24,060 bases of DNA from an uncultured bacterium. Its GTDB lineage: Bacteria; Cyanobacteriota; Vampirovibrionia; Gastranaerophilales; Gastranaerophilaceae. The notes under the pieces are model-generated. The model made no database searches and was not told the origin of the DNA. It was given only the letters and a program-made list of their open reading frames with translations. The number at the start of each line of letters is the position of its first letter. Position 1 is the first letter of the stretch. Location of the stretch: contig URXH01000021.1 of assembly GCA_900551675.1 (NCBI GenBank), positions 1-24,060 on the forward strand. Reading direction: 5' to 3'. A program made the position numbers and the translations under genes. Below are positions 1 to 5,951 of the stretch, piece by piece.

Positions 1-1
1 A

Positions 2-739
2 CGAACATATTCACCTATCCACTTATTTACTCATTCCCTTAAAAAACGAGCAGCGTTTACTCTGGCTGAGATTTTAATCACACTTGGGATTATTGGCATT
101 GTGGCTGCAATGACACTGCCTTCGTTAATTCAAAATGTCCGAAATCGTCAGTTAGAATCTGCATTAAAAAAGAATGCATCAGTAATTGCTCAGGCTCTTG
201 ATATGTACAGAGCTGAAAACGGGGTTTCTATAGTTTCAAATCTGCATACACATGAATTTAAACCTGAAATAATTAAGTATTTTAATATTCTTAAAGATTG
301 CGGTTTTGGATATAATGATGACTCTGCTTGTATAAAAAACTATGGTAGTTCAAACTCTGATAAAAATTCCAATACGTATAAGAATTTTTCCGGTACAGCA
401 TCTATTGATTTGTCGTGGTTTGACGACGGACAGTTTGTCTTAACAGACGGCAGTCTTATTCTCCTTGAAAACAATAATAATCTTGACGGTACTCCCGGGA
501 ATATTTATATTTCTGTTGATGTTAACGGATACAAAAAACGTCCGAACAGGTTGGGACAGGATTTATTTATGTTTCAGGTTAATAATGAAGGCAAACTGCT
601 TCCTATGGGGGTAGATGGAAGTAATTTTTACAGTGCAAACGATACATATTGTTCAAAATCATCAACCCATAAAGATAATGGTGCAGGATGCACTTATAAG
701 GCTTTATCAGATTCGTCATTCTGGAAAAATTTACCTTAA
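2..739 (+). CDS. Type IV pilin-like / type II secretion pseudopilin protein, 5' end cut off by window
   Basis: The frame is open from the window edge, so the true start lies upstream. The first in-frame ATG (101) falls inside the hydrophobic helix and is not the start. Reading upstream of it gives KKRAAFTLAEILITLGIIG, a class III prepilin signal: basic leader, then F-T-L-A-E with Glu at +5 and a ~20-residue hydrophobic helix. The residue before the cleavage point is Ala instead of the usual Gly, which prepilin peptidases can tolerate. The remaining ~190 residues form a soluble, Asn/Asp/Gly-rich domain containing cysteines, as in minor pilins or pseudopilins. Role by family: a subunit of a type IV pilus or type II secretion pseudopilus, inserted in the inner membrane and processed by PilD. 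Which of the two systems is not decided by this sequence. A strong hairpin terminator follows. Confidence 0.8.
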   Translation, partial: RTYSPIHLFTHSLKKRAAFTLAEILITLGIIGIVAAMTLPSLIQNVRNRQLESALKKNASVIAQALDMYRAENGVSIVSNLHTHEFKPEIIKYFNILKDCGFGYNDDSACIKNYGSSNSDKNSNTYKNFSGTASIDLSWFDDGQFVLTDGSLILLENNNNLDGTPGNIYISVDVNGYKKRPNRLGQDLFMFQVNNEGKLLPMGVDGSNFYSANDTYCSKSSTHKDNGAGCTYKALSDSSFWKNLP

Positions 740-750
740 TATAAAAAAAT

Positions 751-776
751 AAAAGGCTTCTTTTGTGAAGCCTTTT
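751..776. terminator. Bidirectional rho-independent terminator
   Basis: A perfect 10-bp stem (AAAAGGCTTC with GAAGCCTTTT) closes a 6-nt loop, with A-tracts on the left and T-rich sequence on the right. It lies between the convergent pilin-like gene and the SLH gene and can serve both strands. Confidence 0.85.
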
Positions 777-802
777 ATTTTGTCTGAAAATATATGTAAA
801 AT

Positions 803-1948
803 TTATTCTAAAATCCAACCGTTTGTAAGATCGACTTTTATGGGCTTAAGAAGTTTTATATAAACCGTATCACCTGCTTGAACGTTGAGTTTTTCTCCTT
901 TTAAAACAGCCCTTACAAATTTCATAAACCAGTTTCTGTATTTTGTAACTTCTCCTGCCCCGTTAAAAGATACTGTTTGATCATTGTTTGTCGTTAAAAG
1001 AGAATTGTCTAATACAAGAACTCCGTTTCTTACAAACCATTTTCCTTTTCTTACATCGAGAAGCTGCCCTTTAAGGGTTGAACCTTTATAAACAAGAATG
1101 TATTTATCTTTTGTTATATAGTTTTCAGGCGCAGCAGCAGAATATATTTCTCCCGGCTGGGATGTTTGCGAGCTTATGTATTTAGTTAATTTTACAGGTA
1201 CTATTGCTCCGGCAGGAATTGTGCCTATACTTCCTTGAACAAACGCACTCTCAACAACGTAGCCGTTCCCTGTTTTCTTTCTCATTGCTTCTGCAAGTTT
1301 TGCATTCGGATTTAATTTTGCCTGTTCCATCATTTCATAAAGAATTGCAGAAACTTCGGCTCTTGTAGCAGGTCTGTCTGCTTCAATTTTGGCTTTATCT
1401 TCTGATGGAATTGTTACAAGCATATTTAAGATTTCAGCTTTGCCTGCAGGAATTAAGAATGATTCAGGTACTTCATTTATATCTGTATATTTTTTTGAAA
1501 GCACTTCTTTAGCTTTAATATTACTGATTTGTTCAGTAGTTAATGCATTAACGGCTACAGTAATTGATTCAGCGCGTGTTACTGTGTCATCAGGACGAAA
1601 AGCTTCACCTTCATCAGGGCATGAGATTAAATCAAAATACAGTGCCTTTTGAATAGCATCATAAGCCCAGAAGCCGGGTTCTATATCATTGAATTTTACA
1701 GGCTGTGCAATTGTTGTGTGCTCCTGTCCTAGAGCCTTAATAGCCATTGAAGCAAATTCCGCTCTGCTGACATTATCGTCAGGCTTGAATGTGCCGTCAG
1801 GATAGCCTACAATTACACCTTTTTCTGTTAATATTTCTATCTGTTTTGCTGCCCAGTGCTCAGGGGTTACATCAGGGTATGCAAATGCCGGAATCGCAAA
1901 CGCTATCAAGGCAATTGCAGATAATAGAACTTTTCCTAAATTTTTCAT
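803..1948 (-). CDS. S-layer homology (SLH) domain-containing exported protein
   Basis: 381 residues. A signal peptide (MKNLGKVLLS followed by a hydrophobic core, cleavage likely after A-F-A at residue 23) is followed by three SLH repeats. Repeat 1 spans ~24-70 (YPDVTPEHWA, GYPDGTFKP, VSRAEF), repeat 2 ~86-135 (FNDIEPGFWA, FRPDDTVTRAE), and a degenerate repeat 3 ~153-205 (YTDINEVP, ATRAEV). SLH triplets bind secondary cell-wall polymer or peptidoglycan and anchor a protein to the envelope. The C-terminal ~170 residues are beta-rich without a domain I recognise; segments such as IPAGAIVPVKL and AGDTVYIKLLKPI look like barrel- or SH3-type strands. It is much shorter than SLH-porins of the OprB type and lacks a 16-strand barrel. 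A good Shine-Dalgarno (AGGAGAG) sits 7 nt before the ATG. Likely role: envelope anchoring or stabilisation, exact job unknown. Confidence 0.85.
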   Translation of the reverse strand: MKNLGKVLLSAIALIAFAIPAFAYPDVTPEHWAAKQIEILTEKGVIVGYPDGTFKPDDNVSRAEFASMAIKALGQEHTTIAQPVKFNDIEPGFWAYDAIQKALYFDLISCPDEGEAFRPDDTVTRAESITVAVNALTTEQISNIKAKEVLSKKYTDINEVPESFLIPAGKAEILNMLVTIPSEDKAKIEADRPATRAEVSAILYEMMEQAKLNPNAKLAEAMRKKTGNGYVVESAFVQGSIGTIPAGAIVPVKLTKYISSQTSQPGEIYSAAAPENYITKDKYILVYKGSTLKGQLLDVRKGKWFVRNGVLVLDNSLLTTNNDQTVSFNGAGEVTKYRNWFMKFVRAVLKGEKLNVQAGDTVYIKLLKPIKVDLTNGWILE

Positions 1949-2058
1949 ACATTAACTCTCCTATAAAATCCTACAATTATTATGTTACATGCAAATTTTT
2001 ATTACGGCAATATTTTAATAAAGTTATGTTACTTTCCCTGTAAACTTTTTTGTCATTA

Positions 2059-2087
2059 TGGACAAGCCTTTTAGGCAGGTTTATAAT
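2059..2087 (+). promoter_or_regulatory. Sigma-70-type promoter for the YkgJ-like gene
   Basis: TGGACA (2059-2064), 17-nt spacer, then a perfect TATAAT (2082-2087). The predicted transcript would start near 2094, downstream of the more distal TTG start candidate at 2050, so the promoter argues for translation starting at 2113. Confidence 0.75.
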
Positions 2088-2112
2088 GATAAATGTACCT
2101 GTGGAGTTTTTT

Positions 2113-2700
2113 ATGCTTCAAAATTATTTGTTATATTTGTCTTTTATAAACGGAAAGCTGGAAAAATTTTTTAACCGACAAAAACCTTATATCATGTGTG
2201 AAAAGGGATGCGGAAAATGCTGTAAAAATGCACAATTTCCGTTTTCAAAAATTGAATTTGATTTTTTGCTGGCAGGTGTATGCCGTCTGCCTGAGGAAAC
2301 TAAACAGATAATTTGGAATAATATAGCAAAAGTTTTGGAGCAGCGAGAAAATTTTAAAGGTAAAAAATTCCTTTATGACTGTCCGTTTTTGATTAATGAT
2401 GTGTGTAGTGTTTATCCGTACAGGGGCATAGTATGCAGAACATTCGGGCTGATGTCTAAAGGTGCTGACGGACGTATAAAAGTGCCGTTTTGCTGTTTTG
2501 AAGGTTATAATTATTCAAATGTAATAGATTTGGAAACAAGAAAAATTTCTGCAAAAAAAGTTAAAGAAAGAGGCTTTGAGGAAGAACCGCTGGGATTTAA
2601 TATAAGCTATGAATTTTTAACTGATCCTGACTTTGAAAAAGGTTTTAAATTTGAATTTGGCGAGAAAAAACCGCTGATTGAATGGTTTATCAAACAGTGA
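2113..2700 (+). CDS. YkgJ-family cysteine-cluster protein (putative Zn/Fe chelating)
   Basis: 195 residues from the ATG at 2113. This start is chosen because GTGGAG (2101-2106) lies 6 nt upstream and a clear promoter lies at 2059-2087. A longer frame opens at a TTG at 2050, but its first codons would precede the expected transcription start. The signature is the N-terminal cluster C-E-K-G-C-G-K-C-C, followed by C-P-F-L, C-S-V-Y-P-Y-R-G-I-V-C-R-T-F-G, and later C-C-F. This matches the CxxCxxCC family (YkgJ, PF03692), thought from its conserved cysteines to bind zinc or an iron-sulfur centre. The biochemical role of the family is not settled. The gene stands alone with its own promoter and terminator, convergent with the tRNA cluster. 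Soluble, no signal peptide. Confidence 0.8.
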   Translation: MLQNYLLYLSFINGKLEKFFNRQKPYIMCEKGCGKCCKNAQFPFSKIEFDFLLAGVCRLPEETKQIIWNNIAKVLEQRENFKGKKFLYDCPFLINDVCSVYPYRGIVCRTFGLMSKGADGRIKVPFCCFEGYNYSNVIDLETRKISAKKVKERGFEEEPLGFNISYEFLTDPDFEKGFKFEFGEKKPLIEWFIKQ

Positions 2701-2715
2701 TGAAATGACTAAAAT

Positions 2716-2748
2716 AAAAAGAGGATAAAAAATTTTTATCCTCTTTTT
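2716..2748. terminator. Bidirectional hairpin terminator between the YkgJ-like gene and the tRNA cluster
   Basis: A near-perfect 16-bp inverted repeat around one central base: A5-GAGGAT-A5 against T5-ATCCTC-T5. Both strands end in T-runs, so it can stop the plus-strand gene and the minus-strand tRNA transcript, whose last tRNA ends at 2752. Confidence 0.85.
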
Positions 2749-2751
2749 AAC

Positions 2752-2834
2752 TGGGCAGGGGTGGATTCGAACCACCGTAGTCTCGCGACGGCAGATTTAC
2801 AGTCTGCTCCCTTTAGCCACTCGGGCACCTACCC
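2752..2834 (-). tRNA. tRNA-Tyr (anticodon GTA)
   Basis: 83 nt with a long class II variable arm. The anticodon loop reads CTGTAAA with anticodon GTA. The acceptor stem GGGTAGG pairs with CCTGCCC (one T-G pair) and the discriminator is A. The T-arm has GGTTCGAATCC. CCA is not encoded. It is the last of three tRNAs in one transcript. Confidence 0.95.
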
Positions 2835-2853
2835 TTATTAAATTTTCAAAAAT

Positions 2854-2925
2854 TGCCTTTGACGGGATTTGAACCCGTGGCCTCTCCCTTACCAAGGGAG
2901 TGCGCTACCCCTGCGCCACAAAGGC
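2854..2925 (-). tRNA. tRNA-Thr (anticodon GGT)
   Basis: 72 nt. The anticodon stem CTCCC/GGGAG encloses TTGGTAA, anticodon GGT. The acceptor GCCTTTG pairs with CAAAGGC, discriminator A. The T-loop has GGTTCAAATCC. CCA is not encoded. It lies 19 nt from tRNA-Tyr in the same orientation. Confidence 0.95.
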
Positions 2926-2962
2926 TCAAATACATTAATCATTATTCTTTTTTCAATAAAAA

Positions 2963-3034
2963 TGCCGACTATAGGAATCGAACCTACAACCTACGGTTTA
3001 CAAAACCGTTGCTCTACCATTGAGCCAAGTCGGC
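2963..3034 (-). tRNA. tRNA-Thr (anticodon TGT)
   Basis: 72 nt. The anticodon stem ACGGT/ACCGT encloses TTTGTAA, anticodon TGT. The acceptor GCCGACT pairs with AGTCGGC, discriminator A. The T-loop has GGTTCGATTCC. CCA is not encoded. It is the first tRNA of the Thr-Thr-Tyr cluster, 37 nt from the next one. Confidence 0.95.
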
Positions 3035-3048
3035 AAGCCACATGAACT

Positions 3049-3077
3049 ATTCTATTAAGAAAATATTAAAATGTCAA
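3049..3077 (-). promoter_or_regulatory. Strong promoter of the tRNA Thr-Thr-Tyr cluster
   Basis: On the minus strand a perfect TTGACA (3072-3077) is followed by a 17-nt spacer and TAGAAT (3049-3054). The tRNA-Thr(TGT) 5' end lies 14 nt further on, as expected for a stable-RNA promoter. Confidence 0.85.
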
Positions 3078-3088
3078 TACTATCTTTT

Positions 3089-3251
3089 AGGAACTTATAT
3101 CTGAGTTTGTACTAAAAATAACTGAAATCGTATTCCTTAACTTGTTTCAGGGGCTTATAAATGGTAAAATCTGGAAACAAGTTTGGAATGACATAACTGG
3201 TTTTGTGGGAACGCTTACGCTTATCCGACTTACGGATTGCGATATAGTCCC
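3089..3251. mobile_element. MITE-like palindromic element, copy A, with 7-bp target duplication
   Basis: A 163-bp noncoding element. It is flanked flush by the direct repeat ATCTTTT (3082-3088 and 3252-3258). Its ends are imperfect terminal inverted repeats: GAACTTATATC at 3091 against GGACTATATC read from 3250 on the other strand. Inside is a long hairpin: 3132-3148 pairs with 3174-3189 (10-bp core AACTTGTTTC/GAAACAAGTT extended by ATTCC/GGAAT). A related copy in the same orientation lies at 5777-5946, and the two share a 32-nt identical block (3185-3216 and 5880-5911). No transposase gene fits inside, so movement would need an enzyme supplied in trans. It sits between the tRNA promoter and the DUF486 gene. 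Confidence 0.7.
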
Positions 3252-3306
3252 ATCTTTTCTTATTTGCTGTATAATATTTTTAGATTTTTTAGAAAGGCTG
3301 AATTTT

Positions 3307-3648
3307 ATGACAAGATATTTTACTCCGATTTTACTTTTAACAATTTCGAATATATTCATGACATTTGCATGGTACGGGCATTTGAAACATAAATCAGCTG
3401 CTCTTTGGGCAGTTATTCTTATAAGCTGGGGCATTGCGTTTTTTGAATACTGTTTTCAGGTTCCTGCAAACAGAATCGGAAGCAGTGTATATTCAACAGC
3501 GCAGCTGAAAACAATTCAGGAAGTTATAACGCTTGTAGTTTTCAGTGTATTTTCGGTTTTATACCTTAAAGAAGAATTTAAATGGAACTACCTTGTAGGG
3601 TTTATTTTTATAATTTTTGCCGTATTTTTTATATTTAAAAAATGGTAG
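3307..3648 (+). CDS. DUF486 / small DMT-type membrane protein
   Basis: 113 residues. I start it at the ATG at 3307, preceded by AAAGG at 3292-3296. A longer frame back to 3142 runs through the MITE-like repeat and is not part of the gene. The protein has four hydrophobic segments and the family landmarks: N-terminal ISNIFMTFAWYGHLK, then ILISWGIAFFEYCFQVPANR, the motif Q-L-K-T-I-Q-E-V-I-T-L-V-V-F, and a C-terminal hydrophobic stretch ending FFIFKKW. This is the DUF486 (PF04342) group of inner-membrane proteins related to the drug/metabolite transporter fold; its substrate is unknown. A TATAAT at 3270-3275 could be its -10 box, but no good -35 is seen. Its stop lies 3 nt from the stop of the convergent glycosyltransferase gene with no terminator between. 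Confidence 0.8.
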   Translation: MTRYFTPILLLTISNIFMTFAWYGHLKHKSAALWAVILISWGIAFFEYCFQVPANRIGSSVYSTAQLKTIQEVITLVVFSVFSVLYLKEEFKWNYLVGFIFIIFAVFFIFKKW

Positions 3649-3651
3649 CGT

Positions 3652-5259
3652 CTATTTCTCAAATACGAATACTTTGTAGTATTTAAGTTTGTCAGCTGAT
3701 TTTATTTTTAGATATTTCTGGCATAACATAAATGCTTCAGCATTCATTCTGGATAAGCTGCCTGTCATTACCGGAATTTTTTTGTATTCTTCTAATGATT
3801 TTAGCGGGTAAGAATTATAATTTTCGTCCCAAATATAGAAAATACGATCATGTTTTTGCATTGGTTGAATTACTCTTTTGACAAAGTCTTTTTCAAATTC
3901 AGGATTGATTAAAATTGGATTAATAACATATTTTTTATATTGTTCGTATCTGTCTGTAATATCTGTATCCATTGCATAAGGCTGATGGACAAAATCTTGA
4001 AGCAGACTGAATTTCCTGCCGTTAAATGATATATATTTATCAAAATCATTTTTTCTTAAGGCAAGAACTATTGTATCATTATCTTGTATTTTGTAATTAT
4101 TTAATACTGTTGCAGCCGGTTTTTCTCCTAAATCTCTGTAGCCCCTTACAGCGCTTAAAGGTGATGATATGAGATAAAAAACATTGACAATAAACAGATA
4201 TGTTATAAGTATTTTTATTGTTCTGCTTTTCAATTGGGCAAGTCCTGTACTTACGCACAAAAGAAACGGAGGAATTGCAAGAATTGTGTATCTTGTGAGC
4301 ATTCTCAAACCGCTATTCATACATAAAATTGTTTCAAATGCAAGAAATAACAGCGGTAAAGCAAGCCAAAAATAATTTTTCTTTTCGGTTGTTACTGCTT
4401 TGAATATCCCAAAAAATGCAATACCGGCAGGTATATAAATAAACAATATTTGTAGAATGCCGAGTGTCGGAATATATACTGCAGGGTTATTATATATACC
4501 AGCTAAACAGGGTGTAAAGTAATTTTGTATAAGAATAAATGTCGTGTAAATATTGCTTGTAAATATCCAGTTTGCACCTTCATATTTCCCAATGTGCGTG
4601 AGAATATAAAAAGCAAACGGTAATATTATACCTATTAATATTATGTTTGATATAATGAATTTTTTTAGAATATTTTTCTTTTGCCACAGAATATAAGCAA
4701 GCACGATAATTCCCTGCGCAATAACGTATAAGACCCCTATTGTAAAAGTATAAACTATTGCGGCATTCACAATAATATAACCTGCATAATCAGAGTTTTT
4801 GTTATTTTTTAGAATTCTTATAATATAAAATAATGAAATTGTAACAAATAAAGATAGAAATATATAAAATTTAACTTCCTGAGAATAAAATATTAAGGTT
4901 GAATTTACAGCTGTTAAAAACGCAAATATGTTTCCTGTTTTACTGTCTTTAATTTCTCTGCCGGTAAAAAATGCCATTATAACGTTTAAAACACCGGCAA
5001 GTACGGAGAAAAGCCTTATAGTTATATCTCCATTCCCGAAGATTTTAATCCATACAGCAAGCATTAATTGATAGAGCGGGAAATGTACATCAGCATTAAC
5101 AGAGGCTTTTATAATGTCGAGCGGTCCACCTGCAATTGTCTGGTTATACATTACCATTTCGTTATGCCAGAACCCTGCAGGTTTATCAATGAATAGCAGC
5201 CTTAAAACTAATGCCATTATGACAACTAAACCAAATATAATATAATCTCTCTTTTTCAT
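3652..5259 (-). CDS. GT39/ArnT-like polytopic membrane glycosyltransferase
   Basis: 535 residues. I use the ATG at 5259 (MKKRDYIIFG), preceded by AAGGGG at a good distance. The frame extends to 5316, but those 19 codons lie in tRNA-Gly(CCC). An N-terminal TM segment is followed by a first periplasmic loop with W-H-N-E-M at the position of the acidic motif of GT-C enzymes. About ten more hydrophobic segments follow, and then a soluble C-terminal ~150 residues (IQDNDTIVLALR onward). The layout fits the PMT/ArnT family, which moves a sugar from a polyprenyl-phosphate donor to lipid or protein acceptors on the outer face of the inner membrane. Acceptor and sugar cannot be told from sequence. It begins 24 nt after tRNA-Gly(CCC) with no terminator between, so both are probably on one transcript. 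Confidence 0.8.
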   Translation of the reverse strand: MKKRDYIIFGLVVIMALVLRLLFIDKPAGFWHNEMVMYNQTIAGGPLDIIKASVNADVHFPLYQLMLAVWIKIFGNGDITIRLFSVLAGVLNVIMAFFTGREIKDSKTGNIFAFLTAVNSTLIFYSQEVKFYIFLSLFVTISLFYIIRILKNNKNSDYAGYIIVNAAIVYTFTIGVLYVIAQGIIVLAYILWQKKNILKKFIISNIILIGIILPFAFYILTHIGKYEGANWIFTSNIYTTFILIQNYFTPCLAGIYNNPAVYIPTLGILQILFIYIPAGIAFFGIFKAVTTEKKNYFWLALPLLFLAFETILCMNSGLRMLTRYTILAIPPFLLCVSTGLAQLKSRTIKILITYLFIVNVFYLISSPLSAVRGYRDLGEKPAATVLNNYKIQDNDTIVLALRKNDFDKYISFNGRKFSLLQDFVHQPYAMDTDITDRYEQYKKYVINPILINPEFEKDFVKRVIQPMQKHDRIFYIWDENYNSYPLKSLEEYKKIPVMTGSLSRMNAEAFMLCQKYLKIKSADKLKYYKVFVFEK

Positions 5260-5283
5260 ATATCCCCTTAAATTTATATAATA

Positions 5284-5355
5284 AGCGGAAGACGGGACTC
5301 GAACCCGCGACGTCAACCTTGGGAAGGTTGCATTCTACCACTGAATTACTTCCGC
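5284..5355 (-). tRNA. tRNA-Gly (anticodon CCC)
   Basis: 72 nt. The anticodon stem CAACC/GGTTG encloses TTCCCAA, anticodon CCC (reads GGG). The acceptor GCGGAAG pairs with CTTCCGC, and the discriminator is T as usual for bacterial tRNA-Gly. The T-arm has GGTTCGAGTCC. CCA is not encoded. It lies directly upstream of the glycosyltransferase gene on the same strand. Confidence 0.95.
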
Positions 5356-5365
5356 ATTTGTCTTT

Positions 5366-5393
5366 ATTTTATTACAAAAAAAAATTTATACAA
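5366..5393 (-). promoter_or_regulatory. Probable promoter for tRNA-Gly(CCC) and the downstream glycosyltransferase
   Basis: On the minus strand TTGTAT (5388-5393), a 16-nt spacer rich in T, then TAAAAT (5366-5371), 10 nt before the tRNA 5' end. Placement fits, but the hexamers are only moderate in an AT-rich background. Confidence 0.45.
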
Positions 5394-5437
5394 ATTATTA
5401 ATATATCTGTTAATTAAAAATACTTATATTTTTAATA

Positions 5438-5455
5438 AGCGGGAGACGAGGCTTG
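5438..5455 (-). repeat. Duplicated fragment of the tRNA-Gly 3' end
   Basis: The first 16 bases (plus strand AGCGGGAGACGAGGCT) are identical to the 3' end of tRNA-Gly(GCC) at 5651-5666 and in the same orientation, after which identity drops sharply. There is no tRNA body next to it. It marks the far end of a 213-bp segment that begins at the tRNA 3' end, the arrangement left by integration at a tRNA 3' end or by loss of a duplicated tRNA. Confidence 0.65.
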
Positions 5456-5610
5456 TCTTGGATTTGCTCCACGCTCATGGATACTCACCTTTAAGCCTGC
5501 GGCTTAACCGGCTAATTCCGTTCGCTATCCGGATTTGTTCGCTTCGCTCATGCCATCCGTTCGCAAATCCGCCGAACTGCGCAATTGGCGAGTTCCTGCC
5601 ATTATCTCTG
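5456..5610. repeat. GC-rich palindromic intergenic sequence, REP-like or structured RNA
   Basis: This stretch is clearly richer in G+C than its surroundings and carries nested inverted repeats: TTAAGCC-TGC-GGCTTAA at 5491-5507, GGATTTG (5531-5537) with CAAATCC (5564-5570), and a hairpin around GAACT/AGTTC near 5574-5595. Short units TTCGC and CCGTTCGC recur. It opens reading frames on both strands, but these run into tRNA sequence and have no start signals, so I treat it as noncoding. It lies after the terminator of tRNA-Gly(GCC). Confidence 0.5.
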
Positions 5611-5613
5611 TCC

Positions 5614-5641
5614 ATAAAAAAGCCCCACCTATGGTGGAGCT
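5614..5641 (-). terminator. Terminator of tRNA-Gly(GCC)
   Basis: On the minus strand a 9-bp stem with one mismatch (AGCTCCACC, loop ATA, GGTGGGGCT) is followed by a run of T. It starts 10 nt after the tRNA 3' end. Confidence 0.8.
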
Positions 5642-5650
5642 TCTTTATGG

Positions 5651-5722
5651 AGCGGGAGACGAGGCTCGAACTCGCGACATCCTCCTTGGCAAGGAGGCAT
5701 TCTACCACTGAATTACCCCCGC
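5651..5722 (-). tRNA. tRNA-Gly (anticodon GCC)
   Basis: 72 nt. The anticodon stem CCTCC/GGAGG encloses TTGCCAA, anticodon GCC. The acceptor GCGGGGG pairs with CTCCCGC (one G-T), discriminator T. The T-arm has AGTTCGAGCCT. CCA is not encoded. It is followed by its own terminator, and a copy of its 3' end appears 213 bp downstream. Confidence 0.95.
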
Positions 5723-5776
5723 ATCGGGTTACTTCTTTAGTATTGCATAAACAATTTTTTTTTGCAAGTGTTTTTT

Positions 5777-5946
5777 ACGAATTTATATTGCAGCTTATAC
5801 TAAAAAGAGCTAAAATCGTCTCCCCTGAAATAAATTCAGGGTGGGTGCTTATAAACGATAAGATTTCGAAACAAGTTCAGGAATGACATAACTGGTTTTG
5901 TGGGAACGCTTCTCTTATCTCATCCTACAAATTGTGATATAAGTCC
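5777..5946. mobile_element. MITE-like palindromic element, copy B
   Basis: A 170-bp relative of the element at 3089-3251, same orientation. The left end GAATTTATAT (5779) faces the right end, which reads GGACTTATATC from 5946 on the other strand. That right end matches the left end of copy A at 17 of 21 positions. The flanks are T-runs (GTTTTTT 5770-5776, ATTTTTT 5947-5953), consistent with a T-rich target duplication that is less clear than in copy A. Internally CCCTGAA (5823-5829) and TTCAGGG (5835-5841) form an extra hairpin, and the 32-nt block at 5880-5911 is identical to copy A. The right end lies 5 nt from the dnaE stop codon. Confidence 0.65.
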
Positions 5947-5951
5947 ATTTT

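Noticed and set aside
2050..2112. N-terminal extension of the YkgJ-like gene from a TTG
   Set aside because: It would begin upstream of the predicted transcription start; the ATG at 2113 has a ribosome site.
3142..3306. N-terminal extension of the DUF486 gene
   Set aside because: The extension is translated repeat sequence; family proteins start at the position of the ATG at 3307.
5260..5316. N-terminal extension of the glycosyltransferase gene
   Set aside because: The first codons are antisense-free translation of the tRNA-Gly(CCC) 3' part; the ATG at 5259 has its own ribosome site.
5475..5708. 77-codon minus-strand open frame starting inside tRNA-Gly(GCC)
   Set aside because: Its N-terminus is translated tRNA and its remainder is palindromic repeat; no ribosome site.
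5458..5886. 142-codon plus-strand open frame
   Set aside because: It runs through the GC-rich repeat, antisense across tRNA-Gly(GCC) and into the MITE-like copy B; no start signal and no protein-like content.
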